Shown here: positions 55,831-64,000 of the stretch, piece by piece
How the letters are laid out: every line of letters starts with the position of its first letter
Numbering within the stretch: position 1 is the first letter of the stretch
Origin: an uncultured Ectothiorhodospiraceae bacterium
Lineage (GTDB): Bacteria > Pseudomonadota > Gammaproteobacteria > UBA6429 > Thiohalophilaceae
Direction of reading: 5' to 3'
DNA length: 64,000 nt
Assembly: GCA_947259575.1 (NCBI GenBank)
Contig: CAMYMU010000024.1
Span: 232,427-296,426 of the forward strand
Translations under genes and position numbers: made by a program
The notes under the pieces: generated by a model
Told to the model about the DNA's origin: nothing
The model's database searches: none
Seen by the model: the letters and a program-made list of their open reading frames with translations, nothing else

Positions 55831-56367
55831 TTACGATTGGTTATTGTTAGAGCAACGATGCTTTTTGCGTGCGACCCATTGTAGACCGATAGCAATACGC
55901 CAGATCAGTCTCATCAACAAGAAGCCTGTTGTGCCTGAGACTAAGGCGCAGATAAGGCAGCCCAGCAGAAAAGGCTCCCATTTAGATGCGAGTTCAGTAC
56001 TCAGCCATTCCCAGGATAACTCGAAGTGCCAGTCTGTTAGAGGACTATTTAAAGTCCATGCACCTACTTTGTAGGCAAAATAAAACATGGGTGGGATGGT
56101 AATAGGGTTTGTTATCCAGACGAGTCCAACCGAGATAGGCAAATTAACCCGTAACCAAATTGCCACACCCGCTGCGAAAATCATTTGAGTAGGAAACGGC
56201 ACAAATGCCATAAACAGGCCTACAAAAAATGCACCTGAGACGGAACGACGGTTTAAGTGTAATAGATTAGGGTCGTGCAGCAGTTTGCCAAATACTTTGT
56301 TCAGGTGGGGATGGGCGCGTAATTTCTCATTATCCGGCATCCATCTTTTGAAAAACTTCTTGGGCAT
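55831..56367 (-). CDS. DUF2062 membrane protein
   Basis: The 178-residue protein has the family pattern RRSVSGAFFVGLFMAFVPFP followed by membrane segments, IWLRVNLPISVGLVWITNPI and a further C-terminal hydrophobic pair. DUF2062 proteins are small inner-membrane proteins of unknown function, often near comEC and lol genes in Pseudomonas, as here. It is convergent with lolD and divergent from comEC (66 bases apart). Confidence 0.88.
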   Translation of the reverse strand: MPKKFFKRWMPDNEKLRAHPHLNKVFGKLLHDPNLLHLNRRSVSGAFFVGLFMAFVPFPTQMIFAAGVAIWLRVNLPISVGLVWITNPITIPPMFYFAYKVGAWTLNSPLTDWHFELSWEWLSTELASKWEPFLLGCLICALVSGTTGFLLMRLIWRIAIGLQWVARKKHRCSNNNQS

Positions 56368-56433
56368 GTTTATAAGTTAACCTACTGCACTATAGCTGTT
56401 ATTATGCCTATTTTCTGACATGGATGTTAGACA

Positions 56434-58758
56434 ATGATTAGAACTGCTGCTGTTTCAATTACAGCCGGTATTATTATTTTACACTATTTACCGGTATTGC
56501 CACCAAGTGGAGTCATGCTACTTGGGCCAATCGCCTTGCTTTGCTTGCTGTTTGTTAAACAGCGATACCTTAGAGTACTCGCCTTTTGTGTCATTGGATT
56601 TACATGGGCACATTTTCAGGCCTATACATTATTAAAACATAAGATTCCTGAGGCGTTTATTGGCAAGGATATCACTGTCACGGGTTATGTTTCCTCCTTA
56701 CCTGTTCAGTATGATCGCAAACAACGTTTTGAATTTGATATCGATGCGATCCATGAGCCTGACCTGGTGGGTATCGCACCTGCGCGAGTCAGGCTGTCCT
56801 GGTATCAAACACGCGATAAAAACACACATGAAAATATTCGTGTTGGTGATAAATGGAAGTTCACTATTCGGCTAAAACCACCACGCAATTTCGCTAATCC
56901 GGGTGGATTTAACTATAGTGGTTGGTTACTGCAAAAAAAAATATTGAGCACCGGGTATATCCGTAGCCGGTCTGAAATAAAACTAATCGAAAGCGATCCA
57001 CTTGCTTACCCAGTACAAAGAATTCGTCAATATATTCGTGGTGAATTGAATGCAGCCGAGATCGATCCACATGTAGAACCATTCTTACGTGCACTTGTGA
57101 TCGGTGATCGTAGTGACATGAAAACCGATGACTGGGTAGTACTCAAAAATACGGGCACTGTACATTTGATGGCAATTTCTGGATTGCATATTGGGCTGAT
57201 TGCAGCGCTAATGTTTTTTATTGCTCGTCTAACATGGTCAGCCATCCCTTTTTTAACTTTGCGTTTCGCCGCGCCACGCGCTGCAGCGATAGTAGCCTGG
57301 GTGTCTGCGCTGATGTATGCAGCATTAGCCGGTTTTTCACTGCCAACGCAACGTGCATTAATTATGCTCAGTATTATCCTGCTTTCTCTCGTGCTCAAAA
57401 AGACAGTTAAACCGAGTATAGTTTTTAGTGCAGCTGTATTACTGGTTCTATTACTCGATAGTTTTGCGGTCTTATCTGTTAGTTTCTGGTTATCATTTGG
57501 TGCTGTCGCTCTGATCTATTTCGTTATTCATATGCAATCGACAGGGCAGTACAAGATAAAACGCTGGCTTGTGTTGCAGCTGATTATTAGTCTGGGATTA
57601 TTACCATTAACTATTCAGTTTTTTCAGCAGGCGCCGGTTATCTCTCCGATAGCAAATTTGCTTGCTGTACCAGTAGTGGGCTTTGTGATTGTGCCACTGA
57701 GCTTTATTGCTACCGTTATATTATTGATACACGAAGCAGCCGGAGTGGCTCTCTTTAAGTTTACCTCACAGTTGTTTACTTATCTGTGGGATATACTTGA
57801 ATGGTTGGCTGAGTTACCGATAAGTTCAGTCACCTTTTCAACTCCAGGCTTGATAACACTTGTGTTGGCATGTGTAGGCTTGCTGTTGTTGCTATTGCCA
57901 GCGGCATTTCGTATTAGAATGGTGGCGATTTTGTGTTTGTTGCCATTGTTGTTTCCTTACCATGCGCGACCACCTGTAGGCGAAGCTGCAATTACCTTGC
58001 TTGATGTTGGCCAGGGTTTAGCAATGGTAGTACAAACAAAGCAACATGTCCTGGTATTTGATACCGGGCCGCGCTTTAGTCAACATTTCGATACGGGTAG
58101 GGCCGTTGTCTTGCCATTCTTAAACGAAAAAGGCATTCGTAAACTCGATACTCTGATAATCAGCCATGGTGACAATGATCATGTCGGTGGTGCAGGCTCA
58201 TTACTTTCTGCTATGCAAGTTAATACCGTTATAACGAGTGTGCCCGATAAGTTAAAAGGCGACGCGTCACGATGCGTAAGAGGGCAAGTCTGGCACTGGG
58301 ATAAAGTAAAGTTTGAGGTTCTGCATCCAGCGGCCGCTGATTATCTGAGTGGCCTGAGTGAGAATAATTTGTCCTGTGTGCTTAAGATAACAACCAATCA
58401 GCATTCGTTTTTACTCACAGGCGATATCGAAACTGAGGCTGAGGCTCTACTGATAGAACGCGAAGCAGATAAGTTAGTTAGTCATTTCCTGATTGCGCCA
58501 CACCATGGCAGCAAAACATCGTCTTCCAGCGCATTCATCTCCACGGTTAAACCTCAAACCATTTTGATTCCGGTTGGCTGGCGTAACCGGTACCGTTTTC
58601 CACATCAATCTGTACTAACAATCTATGCAAATCACGGCAGCAAGGTTCTCACCACAGCCGAGCGAGGTGCCATTACCATTCAAACTGAATCAGCTGAAAT
58701 TAGCTCATTTAATGACCAGTCTGAGCCCTTTTCGGGGCATTATTGGGATCGCCCATAA
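56434..58758 (+). CDS. comEC: DNA internalisation competence protein ComEC/Rec2
   Basis: The 774-residue inner-membrane protein imports single-stranded DNA in natural transformation. It has N-terminal helices and an OB-like extracellular domain (FANPGGFNYSGWLLQKKI), the competence domain with many helices (LMAISGLHIGLIAALMFFIA), and a C-terminal metallo-beta-lactamase domain: VLVFDTGPRFSQHFDTG, ISHGDNDHVGGAG (HxDH metal site) and LIAPHHGSKTSSS. All three parts are present and intact, so uptake competence is possible given the pilus genes, which are not in the window. Confidence 0.94.
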   Translation: MIRTAAVSITAGIIILHYLPVLPPSGVMLLGPIALLCLLFVKQRYLRVLAFCVIGFTWAHFQAYTLLKHKIPEAFIGKDITVTGYVSSLPVQYDRKQRFEFDIDAIHEPDLVGIAPARVRLSWYQTRDKNTHENIRVGDKWKFTIRLKPPRNFANPGGFNYSGWLLQKKILSTGYIRSRSEIKLIESDPLAYPVQRIRQYIRGELNAAEIDPHVEPFLRALVIGDRSDMKTDDWVVLKNTGTVHLMAISGLHIGLIAALMFFIARLTWSAIPFLTLRFAAPRAAAIVAWVSALMYAALAGFSLPTQRALIMLSIILLSLVLKKTVKPSIVFSAAVLLVLLLDSFAVLSVSFWLSFGAVALIYFVIHMQSTGQYKIKRWLVLQLIISLGLLPLTIQFFQQAPVISPIANLLAVPVVGFVIVPLSFIATVILLIHEAAGVALFKFTSQLFTYLWDILEWLAELPISSVTFSTPGLITLVLACVGLLLLLLPAAFRIRMVAILCLLPLLFPYHARPPVGEAAITLLDVGQGLAMVVQTKQHVLVFDTGPRFSQHFDTGRAVVLPFLNEKGIRKLDTLIISHGDNDHVGGAGSLLSAMQVNTVITSVPDKLKGDASRCVRGQVWHWDKVKFEVLHPAAADYLSGLSENNLSCVLKITTNQHSFLLTGDIETEAEALLIEREADKLVSHFLIAPHHGSKTSSSSAFISTVKPQTILIPVGWRNRYRFPHQSVLTIYANHGSKVLTTAERGAITIQTESAEISSFNDQSEPFSGHYWDRP

Positions 58759-58853
58759 ACGGGAAATAGCCCCTTTCAGCTATGCCCTGTCTTTGCTAAA
58801 GTGTGCGTGCCTGAATTTCACTAAGTTACTAATTATAAAGGGAGTACATACGA

Positions 58854-59478
58854 GTGGACGTCATTATTATAAGCGGTGGATGGTTAATGATACCCATTCT
58901 TCTGTGCTCGGTCGCAGCCGTTGCCTTTATTGCCGAAAGGTTTTGGTCATTGCAGACCAAAAAGATCACTCCGCCTACTCTGGTGGCACAGGTGTGGCAG
59001 TGGTACAAGGCAGACTCCCTTGACGAAAACCGTATCGATGCACTGAGCAGCAACTCGCCACTAGGGCGTATATTAGGGCTTGCAAAATAGAGCGTTCCCG
59101 CGTGAAGTCATGAAAGAAAGTATCGAAGACACCGGTCGTCAGGTAGTACATGAGCTGGAGCGGTTCCTTAACACCCTGGGTACCATCGCGGCGATTACAC
59201 CGTTACTGGGATTGCTCGGTACAGTAATCGGTATGATCAAGGTGTTTACTGCGATTACGCAGCACGGCGTAGGAAATCCAAGTATTTTGGCTGGAGGTAT
59301 CTCTGAAGCGCTGATCACCACGGCGGCTGGTTTATTTGTTGCCATCCCAACCCTCATCTTTTACCGATACTTCAGAGGCAAAGTTGAAATGCTAGTGCTG
59401 AAGATGGAAGAAGAAGCGCTCAAGATGGTTGATGTCATGCACGGTGACCGAGAACTGGATAAGCAAAAAAGCAAATGA
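58854..59478 (+). pseudogene. exbB: ExbB/TolQ/MotA-family proton channel, frameshifted
   Basis: Two frames split one ExbB-like gene. The first (GTG 58854 to TAG 59088-59090) carries the N-terminal membrane helix and ends SSNSPLGRILGLAK; the second (about 59077 to 59478) continues GLQNRAFPREVMKESIEDTG and holds the other two helices (ITPLLGLLGTVIGMIKVFTA, LITTAAGLFVAIPTLIFYR). Aligned by memory to Pseudomonas ExbB-type proteins, where the joint reads ILAAGLANS, about five bases seem to be missing near 59076. It may be a real mutation or a sequencing or assembly error. exbD downstream is intact and overlaps its stop. Confidence 0.8.
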
Positions 59479-59897
59479 ACTTTCGCAACAAACAAGATGA
59501 GGTAGTTGATATCAATCTGACACCCCTGATTGATGTGGTGTTCCTTTTGTTGATCTTTTTTATGGTTTCGACCACCTTCCAGAAGAGTTCTGAGATTCAG
59601 ATCGATCTACCTGAAGCGAGTGGCGAGGTCGAGGAGAAGAAAGACTTCGTGGTGGAAATCAGCATTGATAGCCAGGGACGCTATTATGTTAACAACCGTG
59701 TTCTAGTTGATAAGAATCTGGCTACCTTGAAGCTCGCCATACGACAAACTATTGGCACACATAAGAATCCACAGATCGTGATCAGTGCCGATAAAAACTC
59801 TACTCACCAATCCGTTATCATCGCCATGGACGCAGCAAACCAACTGGGCCTAAGTAAATTCAGTTTGGCAACTAAGCAAAGTAAAGAAGAAAAATAA
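59475..59897 (+). CDS. exbD: ExbD/TolR-family biopolymer transport protein
   Basis: The 140-residue protein has a cytoplasmic N-terminus, one membrane helix with the functional aspartate (VVDINLTPLIDVVFLLLIFF, Asp near residue 18), and a periplasmic domain (YYVNNRVLVDKNLATLKLAI, VIISADKNSTHQSVI-like). With ExbB it would use the proton gradient to energise outer-membrane processes. It overlaps the exbB stop by four bases and precedes msbA by three. In Pseudomonas the same exbB-exbD pair sits between comEC and lpxK. Confidence 0.93.
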   Translation: MNFRNKQDEVVDINLTPLIDVVFLLLIFFMVSTTFQKSSEIQIDLPEASGEVEEKKDFVVEISIDSQGRYYVNNRVLVDKNLATLKLAIRQTIGTHKNPQIVISADKNSTHQSVIIAMDAANQLGLSKFSLATKQSKEEK

Positions 59898-59900
59898 TAG

Positions 59901-61670
59901 ATGCCGCCAGAAACCAAATCCACGGCGACAACATCCCCAATCAGTGGCTGGGCAGTTTATAAAAGATTGTTGCGCTATTCGTCGCCTTACTGGAAAGTCT
60001 TTCTTATTGCAATTGTTGGCATGCTTATCATTGCGATCGCCGAGCTCTCATTTGCAAAGTTTGTTGAGCCTATGCTTGATGGAACCTTTGGTAAACGTGA
60101 TTCCGTTATAATCTTTTGGGTGCCCATCGTCCTGATTGCTATCTATGGTATTCGTGTAGTCGGTAATTTTTTGTCTACGTATTTCATGGCGATTATTGCC
60201 AGAGGTGTTATTCGAAAACTGAGAACCAAGGTTTTCGATCATTATCTTTCTTTGCCTATTTCATTTTTTGATGCGGAGTCAGCAGGCACGCTGGTTTCAA
60301 AGATGGTTTACGATGTAGAGCAACTTGCCGATGCTGCTTCCACAGTCGTAACAATATTAATCCGCAACAGCTTGACTGTGCTTGCCTTGCTGGCCTTCAT
60401 GTTTTACACCAACTACAAATTAGCGGGAATGCTGCTGATCAGTGTCCCATTTTTGTTAGTGATTGTTCTATATGTAAGCAGACGCTTTCGACGTATTAGT
60501 CGACGTATTCAAAGCTCAATGGGTGATGTCTCTAGTGTTACAGAAGAAACGCTCGAAGCAAATCGTGAAGTAAAAATATTTGGCGGGCAAAAATATGAGG
60601 CCTCACGCTTTGAGGTTATTAATCATAATAACTGGAAACAGTTTTTAAAATACCATGCCACAACGGCCTTGAGTTCGCCTGTAATAGAATTGATCGTGGC
60701 GACAGCCTTTGCAGGTATTTTGTATTACGTGACACAGCCTGAGATGATCGATCAAATGACATCGGGTAAGTTTATGTCATTTCTCACCGCAATGCTTTTA
60801 TTGCTACAAGCAGCACGTCCACTCGCCAATATAAACGCTCAATTACAGCGCGGTATTGCCGCTGCTGAAAGTGTCTTTGATCTCCTCGACACCGAACCCG
60901 AAAAAGAGACGGGCAACAGAATAGTGGAACGAGTCAAAGGTGATATCGAATACAAGGGGATATCTTTTTGCTATCGAACCGGACAACCTGTACTCAACAA
61001 CATTAACTTAACCATCAATGCCGGGGAAAGTGTCGCATTCGTTGGGCGCTCAGGCTCCGGCAAAACAACCCTGGTCAACCTGTTACCGCGTTTTTATGAA
61101 ATCGATGAAGGTCAAATACTGATTGACGGCCATGATATTAGCGAAATAAGACTGGATAGCCTTCGTTCTCATATTGCTTTAGTCAGTCAGCATGTCACGC
61201 TTTTCAATGACACGATAGCACATAATATTGCCTATGGTGATCTGGAGACGGCAACCCTGGAGGATATTAAGCGAGCTGCCGAGGCAGCACATGCTCTGGA
61301 GTTTATTGAAAAGCTCCCGGAAGGGTTTGATACCATCGTCGGTGAGAATGGGGTGCTGTTATCGGGTGGTCAACGGCAACGCCTGGCAATAGCGAGAGCA
61401 ATATTAAAAGATGCGCCAATCTTGATACTTGATGAAGCGACCTCTGCATTGGACACAGAATCAGAACGCCACATACAGGCGGCAATGAATGAGGTCATGA
61501 GGGATAGAACTACGTTAGTTATTGCGCATAGATTATCAACTATTGAAAGTGTCGATAAGATCGTTGTTCTGGAAAATGGAAATATTATTGAAACAGGGAA
61601 ACATGAAGCGTTGTTGGCAAAGCAGGGCGCTTATCAAAAGTTACACAAGTTACAATTTTCAAATACATAA
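59901..61670 (+). CDS. msbA: Lipid A export permease/ATP-binding protein MsbA
   Basis: The 589-residue ABC half-transporter flips lipid A-core across the inner membrane. Six membrane helices fill residues 1-320 (FLSTYFMAIIARGVIRKLRT belongs to the first coupling region). The nucleotide-binding domain has Walker A GRSGSGKTTLVNLLPRF, signature LSGGQRQRLAIARAIL, Walker B ILILDEATSALD, and IAHRLSTIESVDKIVVLENG. Position directly before lpxK supports MsbA over other ABCB exporters. Confidence 0.95.
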   Translation: MPPETKSTATTSPISGWAVYKRLLRYSSPYWKVFLIAIVGMLIIAIAELSFAKFVEPMLDGTFGKRDSVIIFWVPIVLIAIYGIRVVGNFLSTYFMAIIARGVIRKLRTKVFDHYLSLPISFFDAESAGTLVSKMVYDVEQLADAASTVVTILIRNSLTVLALLAFMFYTNYKLAGMLLISVPFLLVIVLYVSRRFRRISRRIQSSMGDVSSVTEETLEANREVKIFGGQKYEASRFEVINHNNWKQFLKYHATTALSSPVIELIVATAFAGILYYVTQPEMIDQMTSGKFMSFLTAMLLLLQAARPLANINAQLQRGIAAAESVFDLLDTEPEKETGNRIVERVKGDIEYKGISFCYRTGQPVLNNINLTINAGESVAFVGRSGSGKTTLVNLLPRFYEIDEGQILIDGHDISEIRLDSLRSHIALVSQHVTLFNDTIAHNIAYGDLETATLEDIKRAAEAAHALEFIEKLPEGFDTIVGENGVLLSGGQRQRLAIARAILKDAPILILDEATSALDTESERHIQAAMNEVMRDRTTLVIAHRLSTIESVDKIVVLENGNIIETGKHEALLAKQGAYQKLHKLQFSNT

Positions 61671-61682
61671 ATAAGGCGACCC

Positions 61683-62687
61683 GTGGCAAACGAGCTAAAA
61701 AATAAATTACAGCCGGTCCTTGAAAAAGCCTGGTATGGCAAGACGGGTCTAACACAGCTGCTGCGGCCATTGTCCTGGTTGTTTATCGCGATCGTTTCGG
61801 TAAGACGGCTTCTCTATAAACTAAATATAAAAAAACCGACGAAGTTATCGGTGCCAGTTATCATTGTCGGTAACCTCACTGTTGGCGGAACAGGTAAAAC
61901 ACCGTTGGTTATTTGGCTGGCAGCGTTCCTGAAATCCTCTGGCTATAAACCAGGTATTCTCAGCCGCGGTTATAGCGGTAAGGCTTCGCATTGGCCACAA
62001 CAGGTAAGACCCGATGCAGACCCTGTCATGGTTGGTGATGAAGCCGTTGTCATCTCACGCCGCACCCATTGCCCCATGGCGGTCGGGCCTGACAGAGTGG
62101 CAGCTGGTGAAGCACTCTTAAAGCATTCTGACTGCGATGTTATTCTTAGCGATGATGGGCTACAACACTACGCCTTACATCGTGATGTCGAGATACTGGT
62201 AATTGATGGTGTGCGTCGCTTTGGGAATGGGTTTTGTTTACCGGCAGGTCCTTTGCGCGAGCGTCAAGCGCGAAAAAATGAAGTGGATTGCATGGTAACG
62301 AATGGTATTGCCGCACAAGGCGAGTACTCAATGGCCTATCATGGCACCGAGGTTATTAATCTTCTTTCTGGTGAGGTCCGTGAGTTGTCCGAGATGGGCA
62401 AAAATACAATCACAGCTGTTGCTGGGATTGGTAATCCAGATCGTTTTTTTAATTATTTACGTTCGCATGGTTTACGCCTTGATGCCAGAGCATTCCCCGA
62501 TCACTTTCATTACGGGAAAGATTCCATCATGGTCAGTGATGACGATATTGTTTTAATGACAGAAAAAGATGCGGTAAAATGTCAGCGCTACGCTAAACCA
62601 AACTGGTGGTATGTGCCCGTTGATGTAGAACTGCCTAAAGAGTTCGGTTTAGAAATCGTTGACTTACTTGGGAAACATCATGGATAA
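61683..62687 (+). CDS. lpxK: Tetraacyldisaccharide 4'-kinase LpxK
   Basis: The 334-residue membrane-bound kinase phosphorylates the lipid A precursor at the 4' position. It shows the P-loop [19 protein letters not shown] at about 61-79, then [27 protein letters not shown] and [20 protein letters not shown], which are family hallmarks. Start is GTG at 61683. Its end overlaps the Trm112-like gene by eight bases. Confidence 0.95.
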   Translation: MANELKNKLQPVLEKAWYGKTGLTQLLRPLSWLFIAIVSVRRLLYKLNIKKPTKLSVPVIIVGNLTVGGTGKTPLVIWLAAFLKSSGYKPGILSRGYSGKASHWPQQVRPDADPVMVGDEAVVISRRTHCPMAVGPDRVAAGEALLKHSDCDVILSDDGLQHYALHRDVEILVIDGVRRFGNGFCLPAGPLRERQARKNEVDCMVTNGIAAQGEYSMAYHGTEVINLLSGEVRELSEMGKNTITAVAGIGNPDRFFNYLRSHGLRLDARAFPDHFHYGKDSIMVSDDDIVLMTEKDAVKCQRYAKPNWWYVPVDVELPKEFGLEIVDLLGKHHG

Positions 62688-62862
62688 AAAATTACTTGAT
62701 ATACTTGCTTGTCCGATATGTAAGGGGCCATTGAAGTTTTACTCTAAACAGAATGAGCTAATATGCCCGGTAGATCGCTTAGCCTTTCCTGTGCGCGATA
62801 ACATACCCGTGATGCTCGAAGACGAAGCTCGCGAACTACCTGCAGATGAGGAGCTTGCCTAG
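62680..62862 (+). CDS. Trm112/YcaR family small zinc-type protein
   Basis: The 60-residue protein starts at ATG 62680 inside the end of lpxK. It has [17 protein letters not shown] and [20 protein letters not shown], with three cysteines for zinc binding, and ends with an acidic tail. These are Trm112/YcaR features; the family binds and stabilises methyltransferases in other organisms, and its bacterial role is unclear. lpxK, this gene and kdsB form the usual order in gammaproteobacteria. Confidence 0.9.
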   Translation: MDKKLLDILACPICKGPLKFYSKQNELICPVDRLAFPVRDNIPVMLEDEARELPADEELA

Positions 62863-63621
62863 GTGTCTTTTACGGTAGTCATTCCTGCGCGTTATGCATC
62901 GACGAGACTGCCGGCGAAACTGTTAAGAGAACTCAATGGTAAGACTGTGTTACAGCGTGTACACGAGTGTGTTACTCAGTCCAGCGCGAATACTATTCTC
63001 ATTGCAACCGATGATGAGCGGATAGCAAAATCGGTAACTGAATTCGGCGGCGAAGTCTGTATGACTGCTGCCTCACATCAGTCCGGGACTCAGCGTATCG
63101 CGGAAGTTATCCAGATCAAAAACATTCCAGCAGAAACAATTATCGTCAATGTGCAAGGGGATGAACCCTTTATGCCGGTTGCTTGTATCGAACAGGTTGC
63201 AAAGTTACTTCGTGATTATTCAGATGCTCCGATGGCAACCCTCTGTACACCACTCACCGATGAGAATGAAATTTTTGATAGCAATGTTGTGAAAGTGGTA
63301 ACCAATAAGGATCAGGATGCCATGTATTTTAGTCGTGCCAGCATACCCTGGTATCGCGGCGATTATGAAAATAAACAACTCAAACAGGCCCATCTCGAAA
63401 ATACATTCCGGCACATTGGCATTTATGCCTATCGAGCTGGATTTGTACAACAGTATGTTGATTATCAACCAAGCCCTCTAGAAAACATTGAGATGTTGGA
63501 GCAGCTAAGAGTGCTATGGTATGGACACAAGATTAAAGTTGCGCAAGCAATCGAAACCCCAGGCCCAGGTATTGATACAGCGGCTGATTTGGAAAAAGCT
63601 AAATCACTATTGGAGGGTTAA
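62863..63621 (+). CDS. kdsB: 3-deoxy-manno-octulosonate cytidylyltransferase
   Basis: The 252-residue enzyme makes CMP-Kdo for lipopolysaccharide. It opens with FTVVIPARYASTRLPAKLLRE and has ATDDERIAKSVTEFGGE, VNVQGDEPFMP, VKVVTNKDQDAMYFSRASIP and the end GPGIDTAADLEKAKSLL. Start is GTG at 62863 immediately after the previous stop, with GAGGAG upstream. It belongs to the lipid A and core cluster with msbA and lpxK. Confidence 0.97.
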   Translation: MSFTVVIPARYASTRLPAKLLRELNGKTVLQRVHECVTQSSANTILIATDDERIAKSVTEFGGEVCMTAASHQSGTQRIAEVIQIKNIPAETIIVNVQGDEPFMPVACIEQVAKLLRDYSDAPMATLCTPLTDENEIFDSNVVKVVTNKDQDAMYFSRASIPWYRGDYENKQLKQAHLENTFRHIGIYAYRAGFVQQYVDYQPSPLENIEMLEQLRVLWYGHKIKVAQAIETPGPGIDTAADLEKAKSLLEG

Positions 63622-63642
63622 GCGGTAGAGGATTAATCGACC

Positions 63643-63906
63643 TCAAGCAAGATCTAAATCGAGAAAAGACGGGTGCAACTTCATTTTGTCTGCTGTGAGC
63701 ACCGGGATAGTCAAGGTAGTGGGTACACGTCGATGCGCATCACCGTGTTGGTTGGATTGAATATTGGTTTCCTTGTGCTCGATTTGCAATACAAGCTCTG
63801 TGCTGTTTTCAAGCACTTCAATAACCTGATATCGCTTGCTTTCGACCACGACCCTCTGACCGATCATTCCTCGTAGCTGCGAAAGCGTGATATTTATTTC
63901 AGTCAT
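63643..63906 (-). CDS. Small protein of unknown function
   Basis: The 87-residue protein (start ATG 63906) is hydrophilic with no signal or membrane helix. It reads as several strands, with LSQLRGMIGQRVVVESKRYQ and VIEVLENSTELVLQIEH near the start and a Leu/Asp-rich end (HPSFLDLDLA). The SH3-like beta pattern is a guess. It lies on the opposite strand between kdsB and the phosphatase gene, an unusual insertion in that pair. The ORF could extend upstream to 63966 but would overlap the phosphatase start. Confidence 0.6.
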   Translation of the reverse strand: MTEINITLSQLRGMIGQRVVVESKRYQVIEVLENSTELVLQIEHKETNIQSNQHGDAHRRVPTTLTIPVLTADKMKLHPSFLDLDLA

Positions 63907-63960
63907 GATAAAATAGCCAAATCGAATTCGTATTAATAAATTAGGTTGGATTTCTGAATC

Positions 63961-64000
63961 ATGCAAGAAAAAGTCGCTGTTCTCTTCGTTTGTATGGGCA
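63961..64000 (+). CDS. Low-molecular-weight protein tyrosine phosphatase, start only
   Basis: The window ends 40 bases into an ATG-initiated frame reading MQEKVAVLFVCMG, matching the start of the low-molecular-weight phosphotyrosine phosphatase family, whose active loop (VLFVCxGNxCRSP) would follow at once. The gene after kdsB is a phosphatase of this type in Pseudomonas, which supports the call. The rest is outside the window. Confidence 0.72.
   Translation, partial: MQEKVAVLFVCMG

Noticed and set aside
59080..59478. Second half of the ExbB-like gene as an independent gene starting at TTG 59080
   Set aside because: It lacks the first membrane helix and has no ribosome site; the frameshift explanation fits better.
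1..64000. Search by eye for tRNA, rRNA, CRISPR arrays, insertion sequences and prophage genes
   Set aside because: No clover-leaf genes, spaced repeats, transposases or phage proteins were seen; the window reads as core chromosome.

Overview
This window is a continuous stretch of core chromosome from a gammaproteobacterium of moderate GC content. Its gene order recalls Pseudomonas and Chromatiales/Thiotrichales-type bacteria: nlpD-rpoS, sdhCDAB-sdhE-ygfX, nadB/rpoE-rseA-rseB-rseC-mucD, lepA-lepB-rnc-era-recO-pdxJ, cysM-rlmD, nagZ to mfd, and lolC to kdsB. Protein sequences, an sdhE gene, a CsiV protein next to mfd and an S-methylthioinosine-type phosphorylase near nagZ all fit this. I see no insertion sequence, prophage, CRISPR array, tRNA or rRNA gene. 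Coding density is high and many starts are GTG or TTG (alaC, hom, the RpfE-like gene, rseB, lepA, cysM, lpxK, kdsB).

Layout. 1-1749: 3' part of nlpD, then rpoS. 1835-6035: a Mth938-like gene divergent from alaC-hom-thrC (alanine and threonine synthesis). 6068-9553: RpfE-like gene, recJ and a secreted rhodanese. 9605-13503: pdxH, a parvulin, prfB with its programmed frameshift, and lysS. 13589-15543: an HDOD gene and ygfZ on the minus strand. 15642-19548: succinate dehydrogenase with its flavinylation factor and ygfX. 19512-25737: nadB against the sigma-E operon, then a glutaredoxin-like gene. 25817-32037: translation, secretion and repair genes lepA to pdxJ. 32051-34735: an orphan Hpt gene, cysM and rlmD. 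34740-39635: CYTH phosphatase, L,D-transpeptidase, nagZ, a MscS channel, a DsrE protein and a purine/methylthio-nucleoside salvage pair. 39639-45840: csiV, mfd, an outer-membrane barrel and a PagP-like barrel. 45837-49979: DAHP synthase and the agmatine-to-putrescine genes aguB and aguA, with two small envelope proteins. 50193-55778: a RelA-type gene, an unknown membrane protein, sfsA, lolC and lolD. 55831-64000: DUF2062 gene, comEC, a frameshifted exbB, exbD, msbA, lpxK, a Trm112 protein, kdsB, a small unknown gene and the start of a low-molecular-weight tyrosine phosphatase.

Envelope biogenesis is the strongest theme: sigma-E stress response, Lol lipoprotein export, MsbA/LpxK/KdsB for lipopolysaccharide, NagZ and L,D-transpeptidase for peptidoglycan, and a PagP-like barrel. 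I did not find a clearly new multi-gene system. The items most worth a second look are a RelA-type synthetase that keeps all the HD hydrolase residues, a short PagP-like barrel behind a regulatory-looking 430-base gap, a DAHP synthase with altered signature motifs, a secreted rhodanese with an extra CPPYC motif, a frameshifted exbB, and a glutaredoxin-like gene that seems to lack a standard start codon.
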